From Hemicentrotus pulcherrimus (lineage: Eukaryota > Echinodermata > Echinoidea > Camarodonta > Strongylocentrotidae), in assembly GCA_003118195.1 (NCBI GenBank), contig BEXV01000133.1:365954-400325 (forward strand): a DNA stretch of 34,372 bases. The letters run 5' to 3'. The translations under genes were made by a program, and so were the position numbers. Below, one piece after another: positions 1 to 12,600 of the stretch (positions are counted from its first letter, which is position 1; each line of letters begins with the position of its first letter). The notes below the pieces were generated by a model. That model was not told where the DNA came from. It saw only the letters and a list, made by a program, of their open reading frames with translations, and did no database searches.

Positions 1-67
1 CCCCCCCCCCCACAAAATTAATAAATAATAATAATGATAATATTTTCTCTCTCCCTCTGTCTCAAAG

Positions 68-300
68 AGGCTTGCTGGCTCAGTGGTTTTTCAGTGATCA
101 GAGCATTAGTCTTGTAACCATGAGGTTCTAGGTTCAAAACCAAGTGGATGCACTTGTTCCATTTAGAATGGTATTCTTACTTACCAAGCCCTCAGATAGA
201 AGTCAAAGCCATAAGTCCCCTGCTTGCTGTTCTAAAGCATATAATTGTTTTCTTAGCAGTCGGGTAAAGTATGCATCGCTGACACTCTATAAATGGTAAT
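68..300 (+). repeat. tRNA-derived SINE, copy 1
   Basis: A box-like TGGCTCAGTGG at 76-86 and a B box GGTTCAAAACC at 131-141 mark a tRNA-like head. The non-tRNA tail ends with CTTAGCAGTCGGGTAAA and CTCTATAAA. The same head and tail occur at 27882-28124, which shows that this is a dispersed family. It sits in the dynein intron just upstream of the first exon in the window. It resembles the tRNA-type SINEs known from sea urchins; the exact family was not checked. Confidence 0.65.
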
Positions 301-314
301 CTTTTCATATTAAG

Positions 315-596
315 GTTGATGCTTTCTTGGATGCCCTCATCAACTACGACAAGGAGAACATCCATGAGAACTGCCAGAAGGCCATCAAGGAATACCTCAA
401 CGATCCAGAGTTTGAGCCAGAGTACATCAAGGGCAAGTCCCTTGCCGCCGGTGGATTGTGCTCGTGGGTCGTCAACATTGTCAAGTTCTACAATGTCTAC
501 TGTGATGTGGAGCCCAAGAGAATCGCCCTGCAGAAGGCCAATGATGAACTGAAGGCAGCCCAGGATAAGCTGGTTATCATCAAAGCCAAGATTGCT
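315..596 (+). CDS. DNAH9: Dynein beta heavy chain, exon 1 of window (MTBD end and stalk coiled coil)
   Basis: The exon opens after an AG at 313-314 and closes before a GTAAGT donor at 597, giving 94 codons in phase 0. It begins [20 protein letters not shown] and includes [17 protein letters not shown], the conserved end of the dynein microtubule-binding domain, then a charged heptad-like run ([20 protein letters not shown]) that starts the second stalk helix. The upstream neighbour exon is outside the window. Confidence 0.9.
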
Positions 597-3500
597 GTAA
601 GTATTTCAACTCCCTGTCATTTGGCGACTGGCTACTCAAGAAACAAAGGAAGTTCCTAATCTTAGAAAACATGTTAGATTGGATGTATAAACTCCATTTA
701 AAAGCTCCATTTACTGTATCTGCTTCAAAATGTTGGAATGATTTGCCACTTAGAATCAGGCAGTCTCCATCAGTTATAACCTTCAGAAAGGCCTTAAAAA
801 CACATCTTTTTTGTAGTTCTAAGACTGTTTTTTCTAATTATATGTATTTATGTAATTATTTTTTTCATTCACTGTAAGCGCTTTGGGCCTTATGGGAAAA
901 GCGCGGTATAAGTAATAATAATGATAATGATAATAATAACAATAACAATAAAGTGCCTCTTCTTAAGGATACAAAGCTCCAATACAAATAAACAACCATG
1001 AGACAACTTAGAAATATTTCTCTAATTTTGAGCAGCCTATGGTATGTCTTGTGTATTGAAAAAGGTCCTGATGAATGCTTCTTTATTTGAAATTGGAAAA
1101 GAAAGAAAAAAATGAGACCTTGAACTTCATGTAATGATGGATCACGCGGGTATTTGATTGATCACGTGGGTATTTTACAAATATGAGCTCCATCTTTTAA
1201 TTATTATGCAATTTGTATTTGACAGGAACTGGATGCCAATCTCGCAGAATTGACTGCTTCGTTTGAGAAGGCTACCTCAGACAAGCTCAAGTGTCAGCAG
1301 GAAGCCGAATCCACCGCAAACACCATCACCCTGGCCAACAGGCTGGTGGGAGGTCTGGCCTCTGAGAACGTCAGATGGGGCGAGGCGGTGGCTAACTTCA
1401 AGATTCAGGAGAAGACTCTGCGTAAGTATCCAGCTACAGTCGTACCAGGGGGTGTTTCACAAAGATCCTAAGTTAAACTTATCTCTAAGTATGACTTAAC
1501 AATTATGGAAAGCTGTTTGCATCTTTGAAATATTTTGTAAAAGTTATATTATAAGGCATTATAAGGCATTAAATGTTGATTCAAATCATTCATATTTTTT
1601 TTATTTTCAAGGAGATTTCATGTTCTTGATGTGGAATTTATGAGAAGTCTAAATTACCAGAATTTTTGCTTTTGAATATATTTTATTTTAAGGCTACAAA
1701 TGGCTCTCCATAATGTTTAAGTCCGACTTAGAGTTAAGTTCGACATAGGATCTTTGTGAAACACCCCCTGTAAGTTAAACAAGTCTCTGTAGATTAACTT
1801 TTATAAACAGATTTACTTTTGGGATTTTTGGAGGAAGAGCGCTGAAATGGAAGAAAAACTTGTGGTATTCATAGATGTATGGTCATAATATAGCCGTAGA
1901 TCTTTTTTTAGTGCTAATGGGAGGAGGATGTCAGTGTGCAATAAAGGCAGATATGAATGGGAACCTTGTATTTGTGCTCTCCAGTGCTTTACCAACACGA
2001 TCAATATTGTCAAGTAGAAAGAGAATATTGAGACAGTCAATAACCTATGTGGACAACAACATTAAAGCTATATGGATGTGAAGCGGCCATTCTTAAGCAG
2101 CTGCCAATTGGTATAGGTCTTAAATTGGATATAGCAGAGAGGGTAGGGAGATGGACAAATATTCTCACAGATATATTTTGTTTTATTTTTCATTGTATCC
2201 ATGCCATCAATTTACCAATAATTGTGTTTCTTTACAGCTGGTGATGTTCTCCTGATTACTGCCTTTGTGTCGTACATCGGTTGCTTCACCAAGAACTACC
2301 GTTTAGACCTTCAAGACCGCATGTGGCTTCCTTTCCTCAAATCGCAGAAGGTATGTTCTCTATTGAAGTCATTGTGGATGAGTATAAACAGAATTTTTAT
2401 AAGGAGAGGAGGATTATGATTTTGGTTCAGAATTCTTTAGATGTATGCCCATGGAATACCCTTTTGCCTTGTAACCAAACTCAATTTAGGCTCATATAGA
2501 TATGACATGGTTAACAGCCGCATTTTTTCTAAACGAGGGAATGAATGGCAAGTGCCTGCATTATAGGTCCTGCGTGTATTCAGTGAGCTCTGTGTAAAAT
2601 GATACATAAATTACAAATTGAAGATAGTTGAAGTATCAAATGCAATTCATTCCATCAGCTTTGAATTGATAATGATTTTATTGAGAATAAAAGAACGACA
2701 ATGGATCGCGGCCTACACGGCCGAATTGGGCAATGTTTTACAAATGTAAATTACAATATATAAAACATTCATATCATCTAACTTCAAAATTAATGAACTG
2801 CAATTTTAATGAGTAAATTCAGCTTGCCACACTAATGGAGTGCATATTTGAAAGACAAATGCATGTGTATAAAAAATCAAAAAATGTTACCTTTTACTGT
2901 CACCTTGACTTATCCAGGACCCAATTCCCATCACGGAAGGCCTTGACGTACTGAGCATGCTGACAGACGATGCGGACATTGCTGTCTGGAACAACGAAGG
3001 TCTACCCAGTGACCGCATGTCCACTGAGAACGCCACCATCCTGTCCAACTGCCAGCGCTGGCCTCTCATGATCGACCCGCAGCTCCAGGGGATCAAGTGG
3101 ATCAAGCAGAAGTACGGCGACGATCTGCGTGTGATCCGTATTGGGCAGCGCGGCTACTTGGATACGATAGAGAACGCGATCTCATCCGGTGATACTGTGC
3201 TGATTGAGAACATGGAAGAGTCCATAGACCCTGTGCTAGATCCAGTGCTGGGTAGGAACACCATCAAGAAAGGAAGGTAAGGAGTACCACCAGAGTATAA
3301 TATGCCTTAACTCAAGAAATACATTGTGTTACATTTAAGAAAAAATGGTGATCAGGGCCCTGTCTAACAGACAAACAGGTGCGAGCGATTGATCCAAATC
3401 AATCGCTAGTCCTCCAATCAAATGCAAGTTTGCAGTCTCCTATCACTTATATACATAGTTGCGATTGATATTAACTCTGGTTGTCAATCATTGTAATCTT

Positions 3501-3602
3501 TTAAAAAATTGTTGATAAAATTTTAGAAATTTTGACAAATGAGTTTTAGGGTTCAATGTTGCACTTTCTGATGCCCCTCAACAATACCTACTTTGAGAAC
3601 TT

Positions 3603-3658
<56 letters not shown>

Positions 3659-6600
3659 TTGGCTAGTCACAGATGCAAAAAAAAGTTCTTTAGGGCATAG
3701 AATAGCACTCTAGTCTCCAGTGAATCTTCACAGAACCTTTTTATGGCAATTTTATGTTTATCATCAAATCTAAAAAGGTGAGCTGTACTTCCTTCTGTAC
3801 ATTATGATATATCTAATTTACGCAACACTTACAGGTACACTTTTATGAAAAATGTTCTCTTCTAAAATTGCTTTTTATCTTTTTACAATTCTCCTGCTTC
3901 AGGTACATCAAGATTGGTGACAAGGAAGTGGAGTACAACCCTGAATTCCGCCTGATCCTCCAGACCAAGCTAGGTAACCCTCATTACAAGCCTGAGATGC
4001 AGGCCCAGACTACCCTCATTAACTTCACTGTGACCAGGGACGGTCTAGAGGACCAGCTCCTGGCCAATGTAGTAGCCCAGGAGAGACCTGATCTAGAGAA
4101 ACTCAAGGTAGGTCCACAGTTGAACATCTAGGGGGCGTTTCAGAAAACTTGTAATCAGTGACAAATGATAGTTTTTGTTATAAGCTACTGAAATCCTTGC
4201 TTCTGATTGGTTATCAACAGATTTGTCACTGATTTTTGTCATTTGTCATTGAAAAAAAGGTTTTGTGAAACGAGTCCCTTAAGCAGTGATTGAGAAATAT
4301 GTGGATAATGTTTAGTTGTTTAGCTATTGTTCTACTCATTAGCAGAGTAACAGGATGAAATGAGACTCAAGAGTTAACAATGCAAGGACTATGGTACTGA
4401 AATGTAAAGAGAGAACTGCTCTGACACATACAAAAGACAGAATTTCAACTTACAGAGAACTCATGTTAAAGGTACGATGTCCCTTTTGCAGCCAACCTCA
4501 AATGCTGTAGAACTTTGCCGGAATTATGAATATGTCATGTATGTCCTATCTGTAAAATTTAAACGTTAGCAGTGTCCTCATATTCAAATTATGCAAGGAA
4601 ACCCGTTTACTTGCTAGACTTCACTTTCAGACACTATTGAGTGACTGACTGGCTTTTTGGCCTTTTTCTTATTTGGTAATAACATACATGAAAAGAGTTG
4701 TAAAGGGTACATGAACATTTGTCTACATCAATAACCCACTTCTTGTGATGGCCAAGATTAAACTGATTGAATCTTTGCGCAGCTTAAAACGTATGACCAT
4801 TCGGTACAATTGTCTGAAAATCAAGACTATTACTTTTGGGCTCTATAGCCCTAAAGTTGATTTGACAAGTAATAATCATTACTTCCCCGCTTGAAGACAT
4901 TTTCAAGCCCCACCTGTTTTAGGGAAGTTCTAGATTAGTATTATCTTTCAAATGCAGATGGAATTTAACTTTTTCATTTTTTGGGCCTGCAAATGGGACA
5001 TAGTACCTTTAAGAGAAATACATCATAAAGACCTTCAGCAGTCAGAATTGACTGAATTATGAATAGATGCTATGAGGTTTTCGTTCGATTGGTCATGAAT
5101 TCTGTGTCATCCTTGTGTTTTCTTTTGTGTGCAGTCTGACCTAACCAAGCAACAAAACGACTTCAAGATCATCCTGAAGGAGCTTGAGGACAACCTGCTC
5201 TCCCGCTTGTCCTCCGCCGAGGGCAACTTCCTGGGTGACACGGCCCTGGTGGAGAACCTGGAAACCACCAAGAGAACTGCCGCTGAGATCTCAGTCAAGG
5301 TGGAAGAGGCAAAGATCACTGAGATCAAGATCAACGAGGCTAGAGAGCTGTATCGTCCTGCTGCTGCTAGGGCTTCTCTCCTGTACTTCATCCTCAATGA
5401 TCTCAATAAGATCAATCCCATCTATCAGTTCTCACTCAAGGTGAGTTGATATTTCCTTTAGTGTCCATCTTATCAACGAGGGGGGTGTTTCACAAAGATT
5501 CTACTAAGTCAAACTTAACTCTAAGTTAGACTTAAGTATTATGGTGAGCTATTTGTAGCCTTATAATGAAATAGATCCAAAAGCAAAAATTCTAGTATTT
5601 CAGACTTTTCATAAATTCCACATCAAGAACATGAAATCTCCCAAGATAATAAAAAATATGAATGATTTGAATCAACATTTTATGCTTGTAAAATAACTTT
5701 TACAAAATATTTCAAGGATGCTAATGGCTTTCCATAATTGTTAAGTCCAACTTAGAGATAAATTCAACTTAGGATCTTTGTGAAACACCCCTGTTGAAGA
5801 TGATGGCTTCATTTTCACTTTATTCATAGCGGTTTAGAATCAGTGTATCGATTATCTAAGGGATAAGAGAAATGAGAATAAATGGAATCTTATAAATGGA
5901 ACACCAGTTGCACAGGGACGTCTCTTCTCTATTGAACCTTTGATTATCACCTAAAATCAACTGGTTTCACTGTTCTTAGCCAGCTCTTCCTGCATCAAAT
6001 TGATGTGAAAATCTGAAGCAGATGTTAAAATAATGGACTGCTTCTTCTTCCCATCTTCAAGAAGGATATAACCAGCTTACAGACAAATTCACTAAGAGGA
6101 ATATCACTTAAAATTTAGGGTATAAATGTACATCTTGTTTTCCTTACAAATTGAAAGGTGAAAGTTGGGCTCTGCCTCCGTCATTTTACAACAAATTTTA
6201 CAGTAAAACCAGGAAGGCTTATAAAAAAAAGTCTTACAGAATTGTTAAGAATATCAGTTTTGTGTCTGTTATGATCCATTCATCTCATGGCATGAAATTT
6301 TCATTTGTGAACACTCTTTTACAGATGAAACTTACTGGTTTTACAAGAATTCATTTTCGACCGAATAACATCAAACAATAATGGTATTTTACAATTATAA
6401 TCATTTCTTTTGTATTTTCTTCTTTACCAGGCTTTCAACACTGTGTTCAGTCTGTCCATAGCCAGAGCAGAGCCATGTGAAGATGTGAAGGAACGTGTGA
6501 ACAATCTCATCGATTGTATCACATACTCTGTCTTCATCTACACCACTCGTGGTCTCTTTGAGGCTGACAAGCTCATCTTCACAACCCAGGTTGCATTCCA

Positions 6601-9600
6601 GGTGAGTTCATCAATAAAGAAGAGAACATGTGAAATAACTTTAGTCAGCGTGATGTTGAAGAAGTTGGTGTAAAGATCACCATTGTCATCCCACCGTATC
6701 ACATAGCTTCTGGGTAATTGGGGCATCACTATTGATATTTTGACAATTTTGAGAATCTCTCTATGTATTTTGCAACTCTGTGAGAGCCGCTAACCCGTTT
6801 CGATCTTTTCCATCTTTTTGTCCATATGCCTTTACTTCCCTTATGGCATTATGCATTGTAAGTAGGAGGATGCCATTGATTAAAGATTACTTGATTTAAC
6901 AGTATTTCAAAGCAGCTAGTACCTTATTTTCATGGATCATACTTTCTCAAAGACCTTTGACAAAATTCTGAATAAAGAGATGCTTTCTCTAATGAAACAA
7001 GTTAGACTACCTCTCCAACACACTCTTCTTGTCTATGTGCAATTCAGGTTCTGCTGATGAAGAAGGAGATTGCCCAGAATGAACTGGACTTCCTGCTCCG
7101 TTTCCCAATCACAGCTGGGCTGACCAGCCCTGTAGACTTCCTTACCAACATTGCATGGGGAGCGATCAAGGTAAGAACCTGTTCAAGTCATTCAAATGCA
7201 TCTTTACTTGGTATTGATATCTGAGCTATGATAAGTTTAAAGGGGGTGTAGCATGGCAAATACTGATCGAAGTTGTCCTAACTCTTCGCTTTCACTTATG
7301 TTGCATACATACCATGGTCGTGTCATCCGTACCCGATTGGCTCGAGTCAGGCCATGGGAAAGACATGTCGTCTCCTCATGCTACACCCCCTTTAAATCAT
7401 ATCGATTTCATTGTGTATGTCGCCGTGGTGTGATGTGGTTCATCACCTGAATTTCATTAGTAGGTCACAAACTGCATCATTTCCTGGTGCTTGCATCTTC
7501 AGATGAAGAACTGAATCTACAGCTGTTCCTCTCATCCCAAATGTTGTAAATATATACCTGATGGAAGGGAATTCCTTGAATACTGTTAATGCTATAATGG
7601 TAAACATCTTACAGTCACTGTATTGCGGATGCTAATGGTGCAAAATAAACCAAGGATTATCATGCCCTTGACTTTCAGTTCTTCGAAGCCCAATCAAACT
7701 TAGATAGTAATTATTGTAAACTGCGGATAAAAATGTTGATGGATGATTTGATTTCTTGTATTCCTCATATATATATATATATAGTCTCTCTCTGCAATGG
7801 AAGATTTCCGCAACTTGGACCGAGACATCGAGGGTTCAGCCAAGCGATGGAAGAAGTTTGTAGAGAGTGAGTGTCCAGAGAAGGAGAAGTTCCCCCAGGA
7901 ATGGAAGAACAAGTCGGCCCTGCAGAAGCTTTGCATGATGCGTGCCTTGAGAGCAGATCGTATGAGTTATGCTGTCAGGTATGTAGTCCCCCATGTGCTA
8001 TATATAATACATGCCATGGTTCAAATGCTTTCAAATCTTTCCTTCCAATAGCACTTTATAAATGTTTAAAATGTATCGAGTTGTAAAATAAAAATGTTGT
8101 AAGTTTGTCTGTTTATACCATCAGTCATACCAGCCAAAACTTGACATAAAGACTGCTCCAGAGTTCTTAAAAAAGGGGTTATAGGTGGTCAAACAACAGA
8201 TGCTCTTATTTTATAAGTGCGAAAGACATTGTGAAAATGTGCATAGTGTGCATAGGCTTAAGCAGCAGCTGATATCTATCGTTTCATCTTCTATCTGGCA
8301 GGAACTTTATTGAGGAGAAACTGGGCTCCAAGTACGTGGAGGGTCGGCAGGTGGAGTTTGCCAAGTCTTACGAGGAGTCCGACCCGGCAACACCCATCTT
8401 CTTCATCCTGTCTCCCGGTGTGGATCCCCTGAAGGACGTGGAAGCCTTGGGCAAGAAGCTCGGATTCACCTTCGACGACAACAACTTCCACAACGTGTCT
8501 CTGGGCCAGGGTCAGGAGATCGTTGCTGAGCAGAACATGGACTTAGCTGCCAAGGAAGGTCACTGGGTTATCCTCCAGGTGAGTTTTTGCATTTTAGCTC
8601 AAACCAGGGATGTCATCCTTAATAAAGTGCTTTGTATGCCGTGGAAAATCCCGATCCCAATCAGTAATATCAGGGGTAAAGACCAAAGGGTAAAAAAAAA
8701 AAATGAATTTCCACTCCCAGACACAGGTGATGCCAAATGCTAAGTAATAATTAATAAAAAGGGTACTTTCTAAATTGCAAGGTTTGAAGTCTTAAAGAGG
8801 CAGAGAGCTCCAAAACAGGAGTACACCTGCAAATATTTTAGACCTCAGTCACACTAACAAGACGGACGCCAGATCGACAACATATTGGAACAAGAAATTA
8901 TACTACCCAGAATTGAAAAGAGTCGATCATTTGGATTTGATGTAACGTCATGATGGGTGAGGTTTTCAATAAGGGGACTATATCTGCTCTTGTGGATGCC
9001 CAAGTATGTTTTGTGATGAAGCTCATTTTCTCTACACAAGCTAGTTTCTCATTTCTGGATACTTCCACCTGTTCCGTTTAACACTGTAGCTACTGGTCAT
9101 TACAACCATTTATTTCTCTTTGACAGAACATTCACTTGGTAGCCAAGTGGTTGAGTACGCTGGAGAAGAAGCTGGAGCAGTACAGTATCGGCAGTCATGA
9201 GAGCTACCGTGTATACATGAGTGCTGAACCAGCCGGTACACCAGAGTCGCATATCATCCCTCAAGGTATAGTTCACATCGATCTTTACCAGATCATGTCG
9301 GCAAAAATGCATGGTGTAGTCAAATAAATGGAGGAGGGAAAAAAATCAATGTTTACTGCATTAAATGACACTAATGGGGACCCCGACACATGGGCACCCT
9401 AAATACAAGTCTGGACTCACAAAATTAGAGCAGTAGTAGATAAACATCAACAGAAATGAGTTCATTTGTGAGCATTTGTATTGGAATATTTCAGATGATA
9501 TTATATATTGTGCATTCATGTACAAGAGGCAGGAGTGCACCAACATGTGGGTGTATTAAAAGTAGACTTCTTATCATTCCAATTATATTTACCAGGTACT

Positions 9601-12600
9601 CAAGCCACCTCATATTGCCTTGCTCTTCTTTATCACATAATTTCGATGATGATGTTGCCTCATTTAATGTGACTCCCTTATGGAAGATGTTAAAGCCTGT
9701 CTGCGCTAGTTTGGCCAGGGGATTAGACCTCCCTGCAAGGTCACTGACAAGGTGGTTATGTCATCAAATCAGCTCTCAATTAACATAAGAAAAAGAGGCT
9801 TATGGGGGACCAACAGGCACTGATTAGGCATTGTTTGCTATATAGAGGGAGCAAGTAGCTATAGGTAGTGCAGTGGGGCTTCAAGTGCACACAATATCGA
9901 AAACCCTCTGTTAATTACCCCTCCACCTTTTTTCCTGTTCGTGTAGGTATCCTGGAGTCATCTATCAAGATCACCAACGAGCCTCCCACAGGTATGTTTG
10001 CCAACCTGCACAAGGCGCTCTACAACTTCAACCAGGACACCCTGGAGATGTGCGCCCGCGAGGCCGAGTTCAAGGTCATCCTCTTTGCCCTCTGCTACTT
10101 CCATGCCGTGGTGTGCGAGAGGCAGAAGTTTGGACCCCAGGGTTGGAACAGGAGCTACCCATTCAACACCGGAGATCTTACCATCTCTGTCAACGTTCTC
10201 TACAACTACTTGGAAGCCAATTCCAAGGTACACCCATCCTCCTAGCTTTTGTTTTTTTGCATGTTTTTTTTTTCCTTCATGCTTTCAACAAATGTGCCAA
10301 TTGATATTAACAAATAAACAACAAGTTACAATAAATGAATTGAAGAAGAAAAAAAAAGGTCAAAATCATATATTACAATATTAATATTTATCTCTCTTAT
10401 TCTTTGTTTTTCTTTGCACTATGTTACGTTTCGTTAAGTTCATCTAGTGTATTTCATCTCTCGTTTGCAAAGAGTTGTGAATTCAAAAGAATGCATAAAT
10501 GATATTGTTACTCAATTTAAGTCACAATGGTCCTTCAATCAATATGTGAACTTAACATCATTTACCAATGTATTCAAATATATGTCTCTCTCTGTCTGTT
10601 TAGGTTCCTTGGCAAGATCTGCGTTACCTCTTTGGAGAGATCATGTATGGTGGTCACATCACTGATGATTGGGATAGGAGACTGTGTAGGACCTATCTAG
10701 AAGAGTACATGTCACCTGAGATGGTAAGCAAAGCAACCAAGCACTTTGGAATTGTGTATAGAATATTGATTATAGTGATTAAACAAATTTCTTGTGGTCG
10801 ATTTAGTAGTATGTAGAGTTTCACAGTTTTGGTCCAGATCCTGAAGTCAGTGAATTTGACCTGCATGTGTATGCCCTTAGGCTTGTTGCCTAATTGGTTT
10901 TATTTAAGATCAAATAATTTTTTCCTTCAAAGAAATGTAAAACGATGTAAATTAACCCAAGAAATACCAGGTCTCCGATGAATTTTTCCTCTTCGCTGCT
11001 TTGAACACCTAAATCATGGATGTCTAAAAATATGTCCACCACAGGGCAATAAATGTGACTTGATAGAAAAAGAATATTATTTATCATGTTGATAAACCTC
11101 AATGGCAGCAATAAAACTTGGAAATCAAGACTTCTACCTGGATAATCCCTCAATATGCATGAACAATTCACAGTGGAAACTACAGATATGAAAACGATTT
11201 CACAAATCTGATTTTCCTTCCCCCTTCCTTTGAACAGCTTGATGGTGATCTGTACCTAGCGCCAGGGTTCCCTGTACCACCCAACTCAGATTACAAGGGT
11301 TACCATCAGTACATTGATGAGATCCTACCCCCTGAAAGCCCCTACCTCTAAGGACTGCATCCCAACGCTGAGATTGGCTTCCTTACCACCGAGTCGGACA
11401 ATCTCTTCAAGATCGTCCTGGAGCTGCAACCAAGAGATGCAGGTGGTGGAGGAGGAGGAGGATCCAGCAGGGAGGAGAAGGTTAGTAAATGCATTTAATA
11501 TTATTTATTTGCACTTGGCAATACATGTAAATAAAGAAAAAGAAAACATAAATGAGTAAACATAATATGACAATATTTTCCTAGACACTTGCACCCGACC
11601 AGGTGGCCTGGGAAGGAATAAGTCAAATGAATAACCACGGCTCACAGGCCTTCCTTTCCACGCCTGGTCGGGAATACAAGAATCTAAACAAGAATTGTGA
11701 TTTATAACATAAAATATATTAAACAAAAATTGAAAGACGGGAGGTTTGAATATGATATATATTTATATTATAGCTATATTTGATTTACCCAGTAATAAAA
11801 GGATTTCACTATGATAGTTTATTTGATTGACTACTGAATTCTCTCACTCCTGTTAGGGTGTAATCCCATAGGCAATGAATTAATTTCATCTCCTTTTTCT
11901 TCTTCTTCTTCTTCTTACTGAATTCTCTCACTCCTGTTAGGGTGTAATCCCATAGGCAATGAATTAATTTCATCTCCTTTGTATTTCTGTCTCTTGTTGT
12001 ATCAAGTTCTCTCTCACTCCTCTTCATCTATCCATTGTGTATCTAAATCTTAAATCTAAATAGGAAAGAAAATGGTACTTGTTTTGAGAAAACCCCAAAT
12101 TCCCCTGTACATACATGCACCGGCCTCTTGTGGTTCAAAGTACTTTTTGTTGTTTCTTGCCATTGTGTTTAATGATGGTATAATGTGAAACGCATTGTTC
12201 AAGTACAGAATATTATTATCAGTGTTTTCTTTTAATGTTTGTAGATCAAGTCCCTGTTGGATGAGATCCTAGAGAAGCTTCCGGAGGAGTTCAACATGAT
12301 GGAGATTATGGGCAAGGTGGAGGATCGTACACCGTATGTAGTGGTAGCCTTCCAGGAGTGTGAGCGCATGAACACGCTCACTTCAGAAATTAGACGCTCC
12401 CTCAAGGAACTGGATCTTGGTCTCAAGGTATGTTGTCGTCTCCCTCTCTAATCTCTCCTTTCTCTACAGCTGTCAACCAGACAGACTTATGTCAATGTTC
12501 AATCCTTGTAGTGTGAAGTCGTGTACTGAGATAGATGCCTCAAGCTACAAAGAGGTTGTATGACATATACTGCAGTGACAATTGAAGTCTGTAGTCAATA

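Noticed and set aside
1..10. Poly-C at the window start as a biological feature
   Set aside because: Similar poly-C marks the assembly join at 15448-15476, so it is probably sequence-quality noise.
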